The notes beneath the pieces were generated by a model that was not told the origin of the DNA, did no database searches, and saw nothing but the letters and a program-made list of their open reading frames with translations. The position numbers were made by a program, and so were the translations under genes. Shown piece after piece: positions 9,109 to 18,758 of a stretch of 64,000 nt of DNA. Source of the stretch: Bacteroidales bacterium (lineage in GTDB: Bacteria; Bacteroidota; Bacteroidia; Bacteroidales; UBA932); NCBI GenBank assembly GCA_017447815.1, contig JAFSMS010000107.1, positions 35,383 through 99,382 on the forward strand. The letters are read 5' to 3'. How positions within the stretch are numbered: the first letter of the stretch is position 1; each line of letters begins with the position of its first letter.

Positions 9109-10182
9109 ATGAATCAGAACGAAATACGGCAGTGGCTGCAGGAGGTGCAGCATCCCGGCAAGGAAGACCAGAGCGTCGTGGCGCTGGGTCTGGTGGAAAA
9201 GATAGAGATAGAAGAGAATCAAGTGCACGTCACGCTGGCGTTTCCCAAACGGCCGGATCCCCTGAAGAATTACCTGGTGGGCGCCGTCCAGGCCTGTCTG
9301 TACCGGCACCTGCCCGGCGGTACGGCCATCGAGGTGGATACCATTGTCAAGGAGCCTGCCAAATCGGCCCCCAAGGGCATCGAGTTCAATCTGGAGCAGT
9401 TGCGCGAAGTGAGCCATATCGTCGGCATCGCGTCCGGAAAGGGCGGCGTGGGCAAAAGCACCGTCACGGTGAACCTCGCCGTGGCCCTTGCCCGCCTGGG
9501 CTATCGCGTAGGGGTGGCCGATGCCGACGTTTACGGCCCCTCCATCCCCACCATGACCGGCACCGAAGGGGTGACCATCGAGATGGAAGGCGAGGACGAA
9601 AACACCAACCTGTTCATCCCCGTGGAAAAATACGGCGTCAAATGGCTCTCCGTGGGCCACGTTTCCCAGGCCGGCCAGGCCCTGATCTGGCGCGGGCCGA
9701 TGGCCTCCACCGCCCTCAAGCAGATTATCCTGCAAACCGCCTGGGGTCCGCTGGACTTCCTTCTGATCGACATGCCTCCGGGAACCGGCGACATCCATAT
9801 CTCCCTCATCGGCGACGTGCCCATGAGCGGAGCCGTCATCGTGACCACCCCGCAGACGGTGGCCCTGGCCGATGTCCTCCGTGGGGTGAACATGTTCCGG
9901 AATCCGCAAGTGCAGAAGCCCATCTTCGGCCTGGTGGAAAACATGTCCTGGTTCACCCCGGCGGCCCATCCCGAGGAGAAATACTACCTGTTCGGTAAGG
10001 ACGGCGGTGCCCGGATGGCGGCCAACCTGGACATTCCCTTCCTGGGGCAGATTCCCCTGGTGCAGGACATCCGCGAAGGGGCCGACGACGGCGCCCCCGT
10101 GGCCCTTTTGGACCGTCCGGACAGCCAAGCCTTCACGGACCTGGCCCAAAAACTCCTCAACGCCGTCATGGGTGGCTGCTAA
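9109..10182 (+). CDS. Mrp/ApbC/NBP35-family P-loop ATPase (iron-sulfur cluster carrier type)
   Basis: A 357-residue cytoplasmic protein. Residues 1-90 form a DUF59/MIP18-like domain; the ATPase domain has the deviant Walker A SGKGGVGKST, DVYGPSIP and the Walker B-like MPPGTGD. Family members carry [4Fe-4S] clusters to target enzymes. The CxxC usually found after ENMS is absent (ENMSWFTPAAHPEEKYY), as far as I recall a feature of Bacteroidota relatives, so cluster binding must differ. The last codons GGT GGC TGC TAA are the left end of palindromic element copy 2, giving an unusual Gly-Gly-Cys tail. Confidence 0.93.
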   Translation: MNQNEIRQWLQEVQHPGKEDQSVVALGLVEKIEIEENQVHVTLAFPKRPDPLKNYLVGAVQACLYRHLPGGTAIEVDTIVKEPAKSAPKGIEFNLEQLREVSHIVGIASGKGGVGKSTVTVNLAVALARLGYRVGVADADVYGPSIPTMTGTEGVTIEMEGEDENTNLFIPVEKYGVKWLSVGHVSQAGQALIWRGPMASTALKQIILQTAWGPLDFLLIDMPPGTGDIHISLIGDVPMSGAVIVTTPQTVALADVLRGVNMFRNPQVQKPIFGLVENMSWFTPAAHPEEKYYLFGKDGGARMAANLDIPFLGQIPLVQDIREGADDGAPVALLDRPDSQAFTDLAQKLLNAVMGGC

Positions 10183-10278
10183 GAACCTGTCTCACAGCAC
10201 TTTACGTGCAATCCTCTGCGCAAAAAGCGCAGAGGATTGTACGTAAACGACTATGTCTCAGCGAGTTGGCGGCCACCC
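10170..10278. repeat. 109-bp palindromic element, copy 2 (forms 3' end of the Mrp gene)
   Basis: Left end GGGTGGC and right end GCCACCC; inner arm TTACGTGCAATCCTCTGCGC has one substitution (GTGC for GTAC) in the left arm only; loop AAAAA. The left end overlaps the last four codons of the Mrp gene including its TAA. The right end is 11 bp beyond the stop of the convergent lipoprotein gene, so the hairpin sits exactly between convergent genes and could act as a two-way terminator. Confidence 0.93.
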
Positions 10279-10289
10279 GCAGGCGGGCT

Positions 10290-12182
10290 TTACTCTTCGA
10301 AAAAGCGGGAGGTGTTGATGGTTGTGAAGTAACTGGCGCCGTTTCCGTCGGTGGTGAGGAACACAATCCGGTCGCCTTCCAGGAAAGTGATCAGGTCCAT
10401 CTGATATGCGCCCGCAGCGGTGTACGTGCCATACTGTACGCTGTGGGTGGAATGGTTATAAATCGTCATCCTGCCCTCTTTCCACAGGACGCTGTAGGTG
10501 CAGAGGTCGTCCCCGAACAAATCGCCATAGCAGAAATCGTTTGCCGAACTGCGGAACTCATAATTCACGAAGGCGGGGGTATAAGTGTCGTTCACATAGT
10601 CCTGTACCACCATCGAGTAGGGGTAGCAGTGCAGCATGAGGTCTTTCTCCCGGTGTGTCTTCTGGTCCAGGATGTTGCCGCCGGCATACTCTTCTTCGGG
10701 GGTGTTGGCGTCCAGCCGTACGGCAAACGAGGACAGCGACTTGTCGCGGCTGTCAACCACGCGGAGGACATTGCTGTAAAAATACCGGCCGATGATTTTG
10801 GAACGGCTGTGATCCAGCAGCGCATCATAGAAGGTGTATTCGTCGAACGAATTGCCGAATTCTTCCTCCAGCGGCGTATGTTCCACCCGGTCGTCGTTGC
10901 GGCTGTCGAGATAGAACCAGCGGAATGTCCCTCTTTCATTGGTGGTAATGATAATGCCGAAGCCGTTGTCGGCAAGCAGTACGTTGGAGATGGTATTGCA
11001 AGGGAATTGGGGATGGTCCAGGCTGTCCGTATTTTTCGAAATGACTTTCAGGACGGCACCGGTTTCGGCATCCAGCACCTTCAGGACGCCGTCTCCCACC
11101 ACATACAGGCGTCCGTTGTAGCGGTTGTAGGCAATCTTTTCCGGCAACCAGTTCACATCGAACGACTTGCGTACCTCAAAGGTGCGGGCGTCCAACTGGT
11201 AGATCCGTTTGGGCAGGTCGGTGCAGACCCACAGGGTCGATTCATCTTCGCCGAACGTCCAGTGCCGGAAGCAACCTTCAAGGGAAACCTTTCCGTCGTA
11301 AAGCGGAACGACCACCGTCTCATCGAACGTCACGCCGTCGCCCTGGGCCGATTCCACCACCACATGGTCCAGGATTCGGTCGGCCCCCAATTCGACCATA
11401 TTATAGGGGATATCGATGCTGACAGTATAGTCATCGACAACGTGCATATCCAGTTCCTTGAGGGAGGAAAGCCAAGTCCGGACCGGCCGCACTTTCCGGG
11501 AAAAACTTGCCCGCACAATGGCCGGAGCCTTGCTGTGCACGGCCAGGTTGGGCACCGTCACTTCCGTCCCGGTGAGCCGGATGGGCAGGTGATAGAGGAC
11601 GGGGATGGTGATGGGGGCGGCCCGGGAGAGGATGGAAAATTCGGCCGATACAAGGTCTTCCGCATCCTGCTCCTTGGGAAAATCCCAATAGACATGGACG
11701 GAGCCGTCGCCTTTGCCCTCCGTGGGCGAAAACGACAGCGCCTCGGACGCCGATTCTACCCGCCATTCTGTATTGGACTCAATTTGCAGGGTGGCCGTGG
11801 CCCCTCTTACCTTCGTATCAATTTGTTCCGTGTCCACCCTCAGGTACGGCGGATTGTCCGTAAGCCGGATGATCAGGGGGCTGTCTTCCCGACCCGCCAG
11901 GTTCACCTGTTGGGAGAACGGCTGATAGTAATCGGCCGAAACCGTCACGGAAATGCGCTGCTTTTTGAGGCCCGGAAAGACGCATTTTCCGTCCTGGTCT
12001 GTCTGTTTCTGATCCCGGTCCACCGTTACCACGGCCCCCGCGACGGGCTTGGAGGAAGCGTCCGTGACCTGTACGGTAAGGTCGCAAGACCACGCTTCCG
12101 GCTCCTGTTCCTTGCAGGAAAGAAGGAAAAGGCCCGACAGAACCGTGACAAGGGCTGTCTTTATGAGCGAGGCGGTACGCAT
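10290..12182 (-). CDS. Large lipoprotein with carboxypeptidase-regulatory-like, BACON-like and propeller-like regions
   Basis: A 630-residue lipoprotein (lipobox Cys23 in LLSCKEQ). Residues about 33-90 resemble a carboxypeptidase regulatory-like Ig fold (VTDASSKPVAGAVVTVD). Residues about 115-175 look like a BACON-type domain (IESNTEWRVESASEALSFSP). The rest has repeated strand patterns such as LWVCTDLPKRIYQLDARTFEV and LYVVGDGVLKVLDAETGAVL, typical of a seven-bladed propeller. No catalytic motif is visible, so a binding or surface-display role is likely but unproven. Its ATG overlaps the end of the YfhO-type gene by 22 bp, so it is co-transcribed downstream of it. Confidence 0.75.
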   Translation of the reverse strand: MRTASLIKTALVTVLSGLFLLSCKEQEPEAWSCDLTVQVTDASSKPVAGAVVTVDRDQKQTDQDGKCVFPGLKKQRISVTVSADYYQPFSQQVNLAGREDSPLIIRLTDNPPYLRVDTEQIDTKVRGATATLQIESNTEWRVESASEALSFSPTEGKGDGSVHVYWDFPKEQDAEDLVSAEFSILSRAAPITIPVLYHLPIRLTGTEVTVPNLAVHSKAPAIVRASFSRKVRPVRTWLSSLKELDMHVVDDYTVSIDIPYNMVELGADRILDHVVVESAQGDGVTFDETVVVPLYDGKVSLEGCFRHWTFGEDESTLWVCTDLPKRIYQLDARTFEVRKSFDVNWLPEKIAYNRYNGRLYVVGDGVLKVLDAETGAVLKVISKNTDSLDHPQFPCNTISNVLLADNGFGIIITTNERGTFRWFYLDSRNDDRVEHTPLEEEFGNSFDEYTFYDALLDHSRSKIIGRYFYSNVLRVVDSRDKSLSSFAVRLDANTPEEEYAGGNILDQKTHREKDLMLHCYPYSMVVQDYVNDTYTPAFVNYEFRSSANDFCYGDLFGDDLCTYSVLWKEGRMTIYNHSTHSVQYGTYTAAGAYQMDLITFLEGDRIVFLTTDGNGASYFTTINTSRFFEE

Positions 12183-14707
12183 CGGGAGGGGCTGATAAAA
12201 GGAAGGATCAAGGCCAGCAGCAGCACCAGCAGCAGGCCGATGGAGGCGATGCGGGAGAAGGTGGCGCCGATGCGGTAACTGTCCGGCAGGAAGGTCATCA
12301 CCACCTCGTGCTCGCCGGAGGGGAGAAGGGCCGCACGGAGGGTCCAGTCGGCCCGGAAGAGGTCCAGGGGCTGCCCGTCCACGGACGCATGCCAGCCGTT
12401 GGGATAGTAGATTTCACTGAAAACCGCCAGGCGGTCTCCGGAGGCCGAATATCGGTAGTGCAATTCGTTGGGCGCATAGGAAGTCATCTCTATGTGGTCT
12501 TCGGAGCCGGACAGACTCTTCGCTTCGCTCAGCGTGACAGGAGTGGTTACCACGGCCTGGTGCCGCAGGTCCACGGCCCCCAGAAGGGCGATTTCCTCGT
12601 CGGGGTTGGCGGCTACGGCCACGCTGTCCACAAACCAGGCGGTGCCAAGGGCGGCATCGTTCACCAGCGGCGGATAAGAGCCGTCCAGCACCACGTATCG
12701 GGTGTTCAGGGCGTTGAGGACCGGTGTGTTGGAAGCCATCCAGGCCTCCACCTCCTCCAACTGGCCGACCTCGTTCAACTGCTTGTACAGGCCGTTGATT
12801 TCGCCGGTCAGGTAGTGCTCGATGAGGTCCTGGTAGCGCTGCAGTTTGGCCGGAGAGTAGCCGCCCACCGTCTTGTGGTGGAAGGACGCCGTGGAGGAGT
12901 TGAAAACGTTCACCGTGAGGTCCAGGACGCGGTACTGCGGGTCCTTGTCGGCCTTGATAATCTGATCTACAGGGCGCTCGGCGAAGGGTTTCCCGAAGTC
13001 CTTGGGCGTGGTGAAGTGGTCGGCGTTGAGGTAGCGCTTGCCTGTGACGAAGAGGTTGGCGGCGCTGAGGATGCAGATGACGACGGCGGCCACCCACTTG
13101 CGGCCGAATCCGGCGAACTCCTTCGCATGCTCCGTCTGCCCCTTCGGCAGATAGGCCCAGAGCAGCAGGAGGGCGCTTGCGGCGATGAGGGCGAAGGACA
13201 GGAGGGCATCGGCCCGGAAGAGGGCGATGCGGTCCTGCACCAGGGCCTCCACCAGGACATCCTGCATGCCGGCGTCGGCGGCGCTTTCGAAGTTGCCGAA
13301 CAGCCCCGGCATCAGCCAGCAAAGCAGCGAGAAACCGCCCGTGATGCCGAAAGCCCACCAGAAGGCCTTCATGAAGCGTTTTTTGTCGTACTCGCCCCGA
13401 ACGATGCGGTCCAGGGTCATAAAGCCCAGCATCGGCAGGGTCATTTGCAGCACCACCAGCGCCATGGACACCGTACGGAACTTGTTATACAGCGGCAAAA
13501 CCTTGAAACAGAAGGCGGTAAAAGCCATGAAATGATTGCCTACGGCCATGAGCACAGCCAGCACCGTCGCTGCCGCCAGCCACCATTTCTCGCGCCCCCG
13601 GTACAGGCCCAGTCCCAGCACGAAGAGGAACAGCGTAATGGCGCCCATGTACATCGGCCCGGCGGTAAACGGCTGCGGCCCCCAGTACATCGGAAGCTGC
13701 TTGGCCGTCTCCCTGAGGTTTTTCTGCCCCGCCTGGCGCAGCAGTTTGATGGTGGCCGATTTCTCCGGATTCACCGCCCCGGCCGATGCGCCGCCGTTGA
13801 AATTGGGAATCATCAGGTTGGGCAGTTCTTCCCAGCCGTAACTCCAGGAGGTGGCGTAGTCCAGGTCCAGCCCCTTGGCGTTCGCCCCGTCCTGGGACAG
13901 TTCGGACCCGCCGCGCATGGTCTGAGGCGTATATTCGGCCAGCGGCAGCAGTTTGTTCACATTGGTGGCGATGCCGGCGCTTCCCAGCACCAGCAGCAGG
14001 AGCGAAGCCGTCAGGAAGGGCTTCCAAGCCTTGGTCCGGATGGTGTGAATGAGTTCCACCAGCGCATACAGCAGCACCACAAGGGCCAGATAGTAGGTGA
14101 TTTGCTGATGGTTGGCCTTGATCTGCATGCTCAGCGCCAGGCCGAAAAGCGCCGCTCCCAGCAGCACAGATGGCCAGTTAAAGGGCTTTGCCTGCCCTTT
14201 TGCCGCCCGGTACGTGTACACCAATGCCGCCAGCACCCAGGGCATGAAAGCGATGGCCTGCATCTTGGTGTTGTGCCCCACCTGGATAATCTGGAAATTG
14301 TAACTGCAGAAGGCGACGGCCACGGCGCCGCCCATGGCGACAGTCCAGTTCACCCCCAGCGCCAGGAACAGCAGAAAGGCCCCCAGCAGCGTGATGAACA
14401 GGTAAGTGGCCGGTCGTTTGCCGGTGAGGAGAACATCGTAAATCCACTGGGTGTAATCCCCTTTGTTCTGCGTGGAAATGGCCGTGGTGGGCATTCCTCC
14501 GAACATGGAATCGGTCCAGTAGGTGGGGTTGTCCGGGTGGGCCTTGTTCCACTCGGTCATCTCGTGCGACATGCCTACATAGCCGGAGATGTCGCTTTGG
14601 TTCACGATTTTTCCATCCAGCACCTGCGGCACAAAACCGTAACTCAGCGCCAGGAACAGGACAATGGCGCCCAGGCCGATGGCGATATTCTTCACGATAC
14701 TTTTCAT
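12161..14707 (-). CDS. YfhO-family polytopic membrane protein (GT-C glycosyltransferase-like)
   Basis: An 848-residue integral membrane protein with about a dozen hydrophobic helices between residues 5 and 560, then a soluble region and a final helix near 825-845. The N-terminal segment (DISGYVGMSHEMTEWNKAHP; TDSMFGGMPT) is typical of the YfhO family, which resembles GT-C enzymes and in Gram-positives helps glycosylate lipoteichoic acid. A role in surface glycan modification fits the upstream glycosyltransferase gene. Around residues 723-728 the peptide LSEAKS is encoded by a dispersed repeat described under findings. Confidence 0.85.
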   Translation of the reverse strand: MKSIVKNIAIGLGAIVLFLALSYGFVPQVLDGKIVNQSDISGYVGMSHEMTEWNKAHPDNPTYWTDSMFGGMPTTAISTQNKGDYTQWIYDVLLTGKRPATYLFITLLGAFLLFLALGVNWTVAMGGAVAVAFCSYNFQIIQVGHNTKMQAIAFMPWVLAALVYTYRAAKGQAKPFNWPSVLLGAALFGLALSMQIKANHQQITYYLALVVLLYALVELIHTIRTKAWKPFLTASLLLLVLGSAGIATNVNKLLPLAEYTPQTMRGGSELSQDGANAKGLDLDYATSWSYGWEELPNLMIPNFNGGASAGAVNPEKSATIKLLRQAGQKNLRETAKQLPMYWGPQPFTAGPMYMGAITLFLFVLGLGLYRGREKWWLAAATVLAVLMAVGNHFMAFTAFCFKVLPLYNKFRTVSMALVVLQMTLPMLGFMTLDRIVRGEYDKKRFMKAFWWAFGITGGFSLLCWLMPGLFGNFESAADAGMQDVLVEALVQDRIALFRADALLSFALIAASALLLLWAYLPKGQTEHAKEFAGFGRKWVAAVVICILSAANLFVTGKRYLNADHFTTPKDFGKPFAERPVDQIIKADKDPQYRVLDLTVNVFNSSTASFHHKTVGGYSPAKLQRYQDLIEHYLTGEINGLYKQLNEVGQLEEVEAWMASNTPVLNALNTRYVVLDGSYPPLVNDAALGTAWFVDSVAVAANPDEEIALLGAVDLRHQAVVTTPVTLSEAKSLSGSEDHIEMTSYAPNELHYRYSASGDRLAVFSEIYYPNGWHASVDGQPLDLFRADWTLRAALLPSGEHEVVMTFLPDSYRIGATFSRIASIGLLLVLLLALILPFISPSRCVPPRS
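12514..12538 (-). repeat. Dispersed SEAKS-type repeat inside the YfhO-type gene
   Basis: On the minus strand GTCACGCTGAGCGAAGCGAA continuing to GAGTC. It matches 20 of 25 positions of the intergenic sequence before folA (20955-20980), and encodes VTLSEAKS in frame. Confidence 0.7.
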
Positions 14708-14761
14708 TCTGTCATCTTGTGGTGCTGCTATCGTCCCGAAAACGGGGACGTTAACGGCATT

Positions 14762-16084
14762 TTAAGGGTTTTTTGCTTCTGTCGTCCCATTCTTTGGGAC
14801 GATGGCGACACTTTCCAACAGTTGGGCCAGGGCATGGGCCGTGGCGCGGCGGGAATAAGGGCCGATTTCCCCGGACGTGGCCGGAACACCCCCGGAGAGG
14901 TGCTGCTTCCAGGCTTCGGCCAGGAAGGCGCGGATGCCGTCGGCATCGGCCCAGTCAAACGTGGAACCGGCAGCGGTGGACGTGAGCACGCGCGCCATGG
15001 CGCCGTCGGCCTGGCCGATGCCCAGCACGGGCCGCCGGGCCGCCAGGTACTCGAAGAGTTTCCCCGGCAGGATGGGGCGGTACTGGGGGTCGTTCCTGAG
15101 GGGCAGCAGCAGCACCGAGGCACTCCGCTGCTCGCGGACGGCCGCACCATGCGGGCAGTAGCCCAGCGAGATCACGTTGTCGATAAGCCTGTTGGCATTG
15201 ATGGCTTCCAGCACCTCCCGGTCCACTTTTCCGCAGAGGCGGATGCGCAGGGCGGCCCGCAGCCGCGGATCCTTGGCCGCCATCTCTCCGAGGACTTTCC
15301 AGAGCGTGAGGGGGTTGCCGTCGGCCGCAAACAGCCCCGTGTGTACCAGGTTGAAATTCCCGTCCGGGGCAGGGGCCGCTCCGGCGAAGTCTTCCTCGTC
15401 GTAGCCGTTGGTGATATCGGCCACCGGTGTGCGGGTCTGGGCCTGGAACTCCTCCTGCATGAGGGGAGTGCAGGCGAGGACGGCCGAGCTTTCGTCCAGG
15501 ACAGCCTGCTCCATCGCCCGGAGCCGCTTCCAGGATAAGGCACTCATGGGCAGGTGTTTCAGGTAATACATCCGGCTCCACGGGTCGCGGAAATCCGGCA
15601 CCCACGGAATGCCCAGTTTCCGGTGAAGCTTCCGGCCGATCAGGTGTACCGAGTGCGGCGGCCCGGTGGTGACAATGGCATCCACCGGATGCTCCTTCAG
15701 GTATTTCCGGAGGCGTTTCACGGAAGGCCGCACCCAGCCCACGCGCGGGTCCGGGACGAAGAGGTTGGCGCGGATCCAGAGGCTCAGGCGCTGCTTGAAG
15801 GTCTTGGGGCCGGAAGAGATTTCCGTCACTTCGGTGCTTTTGGCGCCGGTGAGCCGCCGGTAAGCGGCATAGGGCTCCCAGATGGGGCCGCGGAGCACCT
15901 CCACATCGGAGGGGACTTCCTTCTCGAAAGAAGGGTCCAGCGAAGGGTAGTCTGCGTTTTCCGGGGCCCAGACCACCGGCTCCCAACCCTCGGCGGGGAG
16001 GTATTTCACAAACTTCACCCAGCGCTGTACGCCCGATCCCCCGGACGGTGGCCAGTAATAGGCTATGACCAGCACGCGTTTCAT
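14762..16084 (-). CDS. Glycosyltransferase, GT4-like
   Basis: A 440-residue cytosolic GT-B-fold protein. The N-terminus (VIAYYWPPSGGSGVQRW) is typical of Bacteroidota GT4-like transferases; the acceptor domain ends near residue 200 and the donor-nucleotide domain carries the motif PGKLFEYLAARRPVLGIG with the conserved Glu that contacts the nucleotide sugar. It likely adds a sugar during surface polysaccharide or glycoprotein synthesis. The start overlaps the mutS stop by four bases (ATGA), and the YfhO-type gene follows after 54 bp, forming a mutS-GT-yfhO-lipoprotein run. Confidence 0.88.
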   Translation of the reverse strand: MKRVLVIAYYWPPSGGSGVQRWVKFVKYLPAEGWEPVVWAPENADYPSLDPSFEKEVPSDVEVLRGPIWEPYAAYRRLTGAKSTEVTEISSGPKTFKQRLSLWIRANLFVPDPRVGWVRPSVKRLRKYLKEHPVDAIVTTGPPHSVHLIGRKLHRKLGIPWVPDFRDPWSRMYYLKHLPMSALSWKRLRAMEQAVLDESSAVLACTPLMQEEFQAQTRTPVADITNGYDEEDFAGAAPAPDGNFNLVHTGLFAADGNPLTLWKVLGEMAAKDPRLRAALRIRLCGKVDREVLEAINANRLIDNVISLGYCPHGAAVREQRSASVLLLPLRNDPQYRPILPGKLFEYLAARRPVLGIGQADGAMARVLTSTAAGSTFDWADADGIRAFLAEAWKQHLSGGVPATSGEIGPYSRRATAHALAQLLESVAIVPKNGTTEAKNP

Positions 16085-18705
16085 AGCCCCAATTCCTCTT
16101 TCATTCCCCGCAGGAGGTCGAAGGCCTGGAGGGGTGTCATGTTGTTGATGTCGGCCTGGCGGAGACGGTCCCTCAAGGATTCCAGCAAGGGGTCGTCCAA
16201 TTGGAACAGGGACAATTGAAGGCTGCCGTCCTTCTCTACATGGCCCTCTTTCACATTGTGCGGCTTCACGGGGGTGAGAGCCCCGACGGCGTCCAGTTTC
16301 CCGCTGTTTTCCAGGGCCTTCAAGGTGCGCTCGGCGCTTTCCAGCACCGGCCCCGGCATGCCGGCCATACGGGCCACATGGATACCGAAACTGTGCGCCG
16401 TGCCGCCTTCCTTGATTTTGCGGAGGAAAATCACCTCCCGGCCCACCTCCTTCACCGTCACGTGGAAGTTCTTCACGCGCGGGAACAGGCCTTCGAGGTC
16501 GTTCAGTTCGTGGTAGTGCGTGGCAAAGAGCGTCTTGGCGCCCTTGCCGTACTCGTGGATGTATTCCACGATGCCCCGGGCGATGGACATGCCGTCGTAG
16601 GTGGAGGTTCCCCGGCCGATCTCGTCGAGAAGCACCAGCGATCGGCTGCTTAAATTATTGAGAATCATGGACGTCTCCAGCATCTCCACCATGAAGGTGG
16701 ATTCTCCGCGGGAGATGTTGTCCGTGGCGCCCACGCGGGTGAACAGTTTGTCGAACCAGCCGATATGGGCCTCGGCCGCCGGCACGAAGGAGCCGCACTG
16801 GGCCATCAGGACGATGAGGGCGGTCTGCCGCAGGAGGGCGCTCTTGCCGGCCATGTTGGGACCGGTGAGGATGATGATCTGCTGCTTCCGGTCGTCCAGA
16901 TAGACATCGTTGGGAACATATTCCTCTCCCGGCGGCATCAGGGTTTCGATGACCGGATGCCGGCCCTCCCGGATGTCCAGCGCCTTGCCGCCGTTCATGT
17001 CCGGGCGGCAGTAATGGCGCGCGGCGGCCTGCTCGGCAAAACCGGAGAGCACGTCCAGCTTCGCCAGGATGCGGCTGTTGCACTGGATGTCGGGAATCTG
17101 CTGCTGGATGCGGGCGACGAGTTCCCCGTACAGGCGGGTTTCGATGGAATAGATGCGGTCTTCGGCCGTGAGAATCTTTTCCTCGTATTGTTTGAGTTCT
17201 TCGGTGATGTAGCGCTCGGCGTTTACCAGGGTCTGTTTCCGGATCCATTCCGGCGGCACCTGGTCCCGGTAGGTGTTGCGCACCTCGATATAGTAGCCGA
17301 AGACGTTGTTGTAAGCGATTTTGAGCGAGGCGATTCCCGTGCGCTCGGCCTCCCGCTGCTGCATTTGCAGAAGGTAGTCCTTGCCGCCGGCGCTCAGGGC
17401 CCTCAGTTCGTCCAGTTCGGCGTCCACCCCTTCCGCAATCACCGGTCCCTTGCCGATCTGGATGGCCGGCTCCGGGTCCATGACGCGGACGATTTCCTGC
17501 AGCAGGCGGTCGCAGTTGCGAAGGCCCTTGAGCAGTTTGGAAATGGCCTCGGAGCCCTGCAGCCGGTCTTTGATGGGCTCCGAAAGGGCCAGGCCGCGGG
17601 AAAGTTGCATCACCTCGCGCGGGAAAGCCTTGCCGGTGGCAATCCGGCCCAGGATGCGCTCCATATCTCCGATTTTCCCGAGGTCCGTCTGCGTCTGCTG
17701 CAGCAGTTCGGGATTATCGAGGAAGTACTGGACCATGTCATAGCGGGCGTTCAGTTCCTTGAGGTCCAGGATGGGCATGGCCAGCCAACTGCGGAGCATG
17801 CGGGCGCCCATGGGGCTGGAGCACTTGTCCAGCGTCTGCACCAGCGAAACGCCATCGGCCCCGGCGGCGCTTTGGAAAACTTCCAGGTTGCGGAGGGTGA
17901 AACGGTCCATCCACACGAACTTGGCCTCATCGATGCGGCCGATGCTGCAGATGTTCTTGAGCCCCACGTGCTGCGTCTGCTCCAGATACACCAGCAGGGC
18001 GCCGGCGCTGCAGATGCCCAGCGGATAGGGGTCGATGGCGAAGCCTTTGAGGCTGTCCACCTGCAATTGGCGCTTGAGGCGCTCCACGGCGGCATCGTAC
18101 ACAAAGGCCCACTCGTCGATGGAGGTGGTGTAAAAGTCTCCGAAACGCTCCCGGAGCCCTTTTTCATACCCCCGCTGCACCACCAGTTCCTTGGGCTTGA
18201 GCGACCCCAGCAGGGTGCCCACGTACTCCAGCGTTCCCTGGGCCACCTGGAACTGCCCGGTGGAAACGTCCAGGAAAGCGGCGCCGCAGCGGTCCTTTTC
18301 TACCGTGAGGCCGCAGAGGTAGTTGTTTTCTTTCTGCTCCAGCATGCCCTCGCCGAAGGAAATGCCCGGCGTAACGATTTCGGTGACGCCGCGCTTGACC
18401 AGTTTTTTGGTGAGTTTGGGATCTTCCAATTGGTCGCAGACGGCCACCTTGAAGCCGGCGCGGATGAGTTTGGTCAGGTATCCCTCGATGGCGTGATGCG
18501 GGAAGCCCGCCATGGGGATGGGCCCCTTGTCTCCGTTGGATTTCTTGGTGAGGACCAGTCCCAGCACGCGGGAGGCCGTCACGGCGTCGTCCGAATAACT
18601 TTCATAAAAATCTCCCACCCGGTAAAGCAGCAGGGCTTCCGGATGTTGCGCCTTCACCTCGAAAAACTGTTTGATGAGGGGAGTATCTTCCGCAATTTTC
18701 GCCAT
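16081..18705 (-). CDS. mutS: DNA mismatch repair protein MutS
   Basis: An 874-residue MutS of usual length. The mismatch-binding Phe-x-Glu lies in VGDFYESYSDDA near residue 37. The ATPase domain has Walker A TGPNMAGKSALLRQ, DEIGRGTSTYDG and the signature GATDNISRGESTF. The C-terminal dimerisation region ends LLRGMKEELGL. It recognises base mismatches and small loops and recruits MutL. It heads a four-gene minus-strand run and is separated by 53 bp from the transporter gene upstream. Confidence 0.98.
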   Translation of the reverse strand: MAKIAEDTPLIKQFFEVKAQHPEALLLYRVGDFYESYSDDAVTASRVLGLVLTKKSNGDKGPIPMAGFPHHAIEGYLTKLIRAGFKVAVCDQLEDPKLTKKLVKRGVTEIVTPGISFGEGMLEQKENNYLCGLTVEKDRCGAAFLDVSTGQFQVAQGTLEYVGTLLGSLKPKELVVQRGYEKGLRERFGDFYTTSIDEWAFVYDAAVERLKRQLQVDSLKGFAIDPYPLGICSAGALLVYLEQTQHVGLKNICSIGRIDEAKFVWMDRFTLRNLEVFQSAAGADGVSLVQTLDKCSSPMGARMLRSWLAMPILDLKELNARYDMVQYFLDNPELLQQTQTDLGKIGDMERILGRIATGKAFPREVMQLSRGLALSEPIKDRLQGSEAISKLLKGLRNCDRLLQEIVRVMDPEPAIQIGKGPVIAEGVDAELDELRALSAGGKDYLLQMQQREAERTGIASLKIAYNNVFGYYIEVRNTYRDQVPPEWIRKQTLVNAERYITEELKQYEEKILTAEDRIYSIETRLYGELVARIQQQIPDIQCNSRILAKLDVLSGFAEQAAARHYCRPDMNGGKALDIREGRHPVIETLMPPGEEYVPNDVYLDDRKQQIIILTGPNMAGKSALLRQTALIVLMAQCGSFVPAAEAHIGWFDKLFTRVGATDNISRGESTFMVEMLETSMILNNLSSRSLVLLDEIGRGTSTYDGMSIARGIVEYIHEYGKGAKTLFATHYHELNDLEGLFPRVKNFHVTVKEVGREVIFLRKIKEGGTAHSFGIHVARMAGMPGPVLESAERTLKALENSGKLDAVGALTPVKPHNVKEGHVEKDGSLQLSLFQLDDPLLESLRDRLRQADINNMTPLQAFDLLRGMKEELGL

Positions 18706-18758
18706 ACGGCAAAGTTAATCATTTTCCCGAAACGCGGCAAGGCAAACACGTGCCCCGC

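Noticed and set aside
14731-14749. Hairpin CGTCCC-GAAAAC-GGGACG as a terminator of the glycosyltransferase gene
   Set aside because: No T-run follows on the minus strand and the downstream YfhO-type gene starts close by; it may be chance.
12308-15538. Long plus-strand open frame opposite the YfhO-type and glycosyltransferase genes
   Set aside because: Shadow of two well-supported minus-strand genes; its translation is low in hydrophobic structure and shows no family motif.
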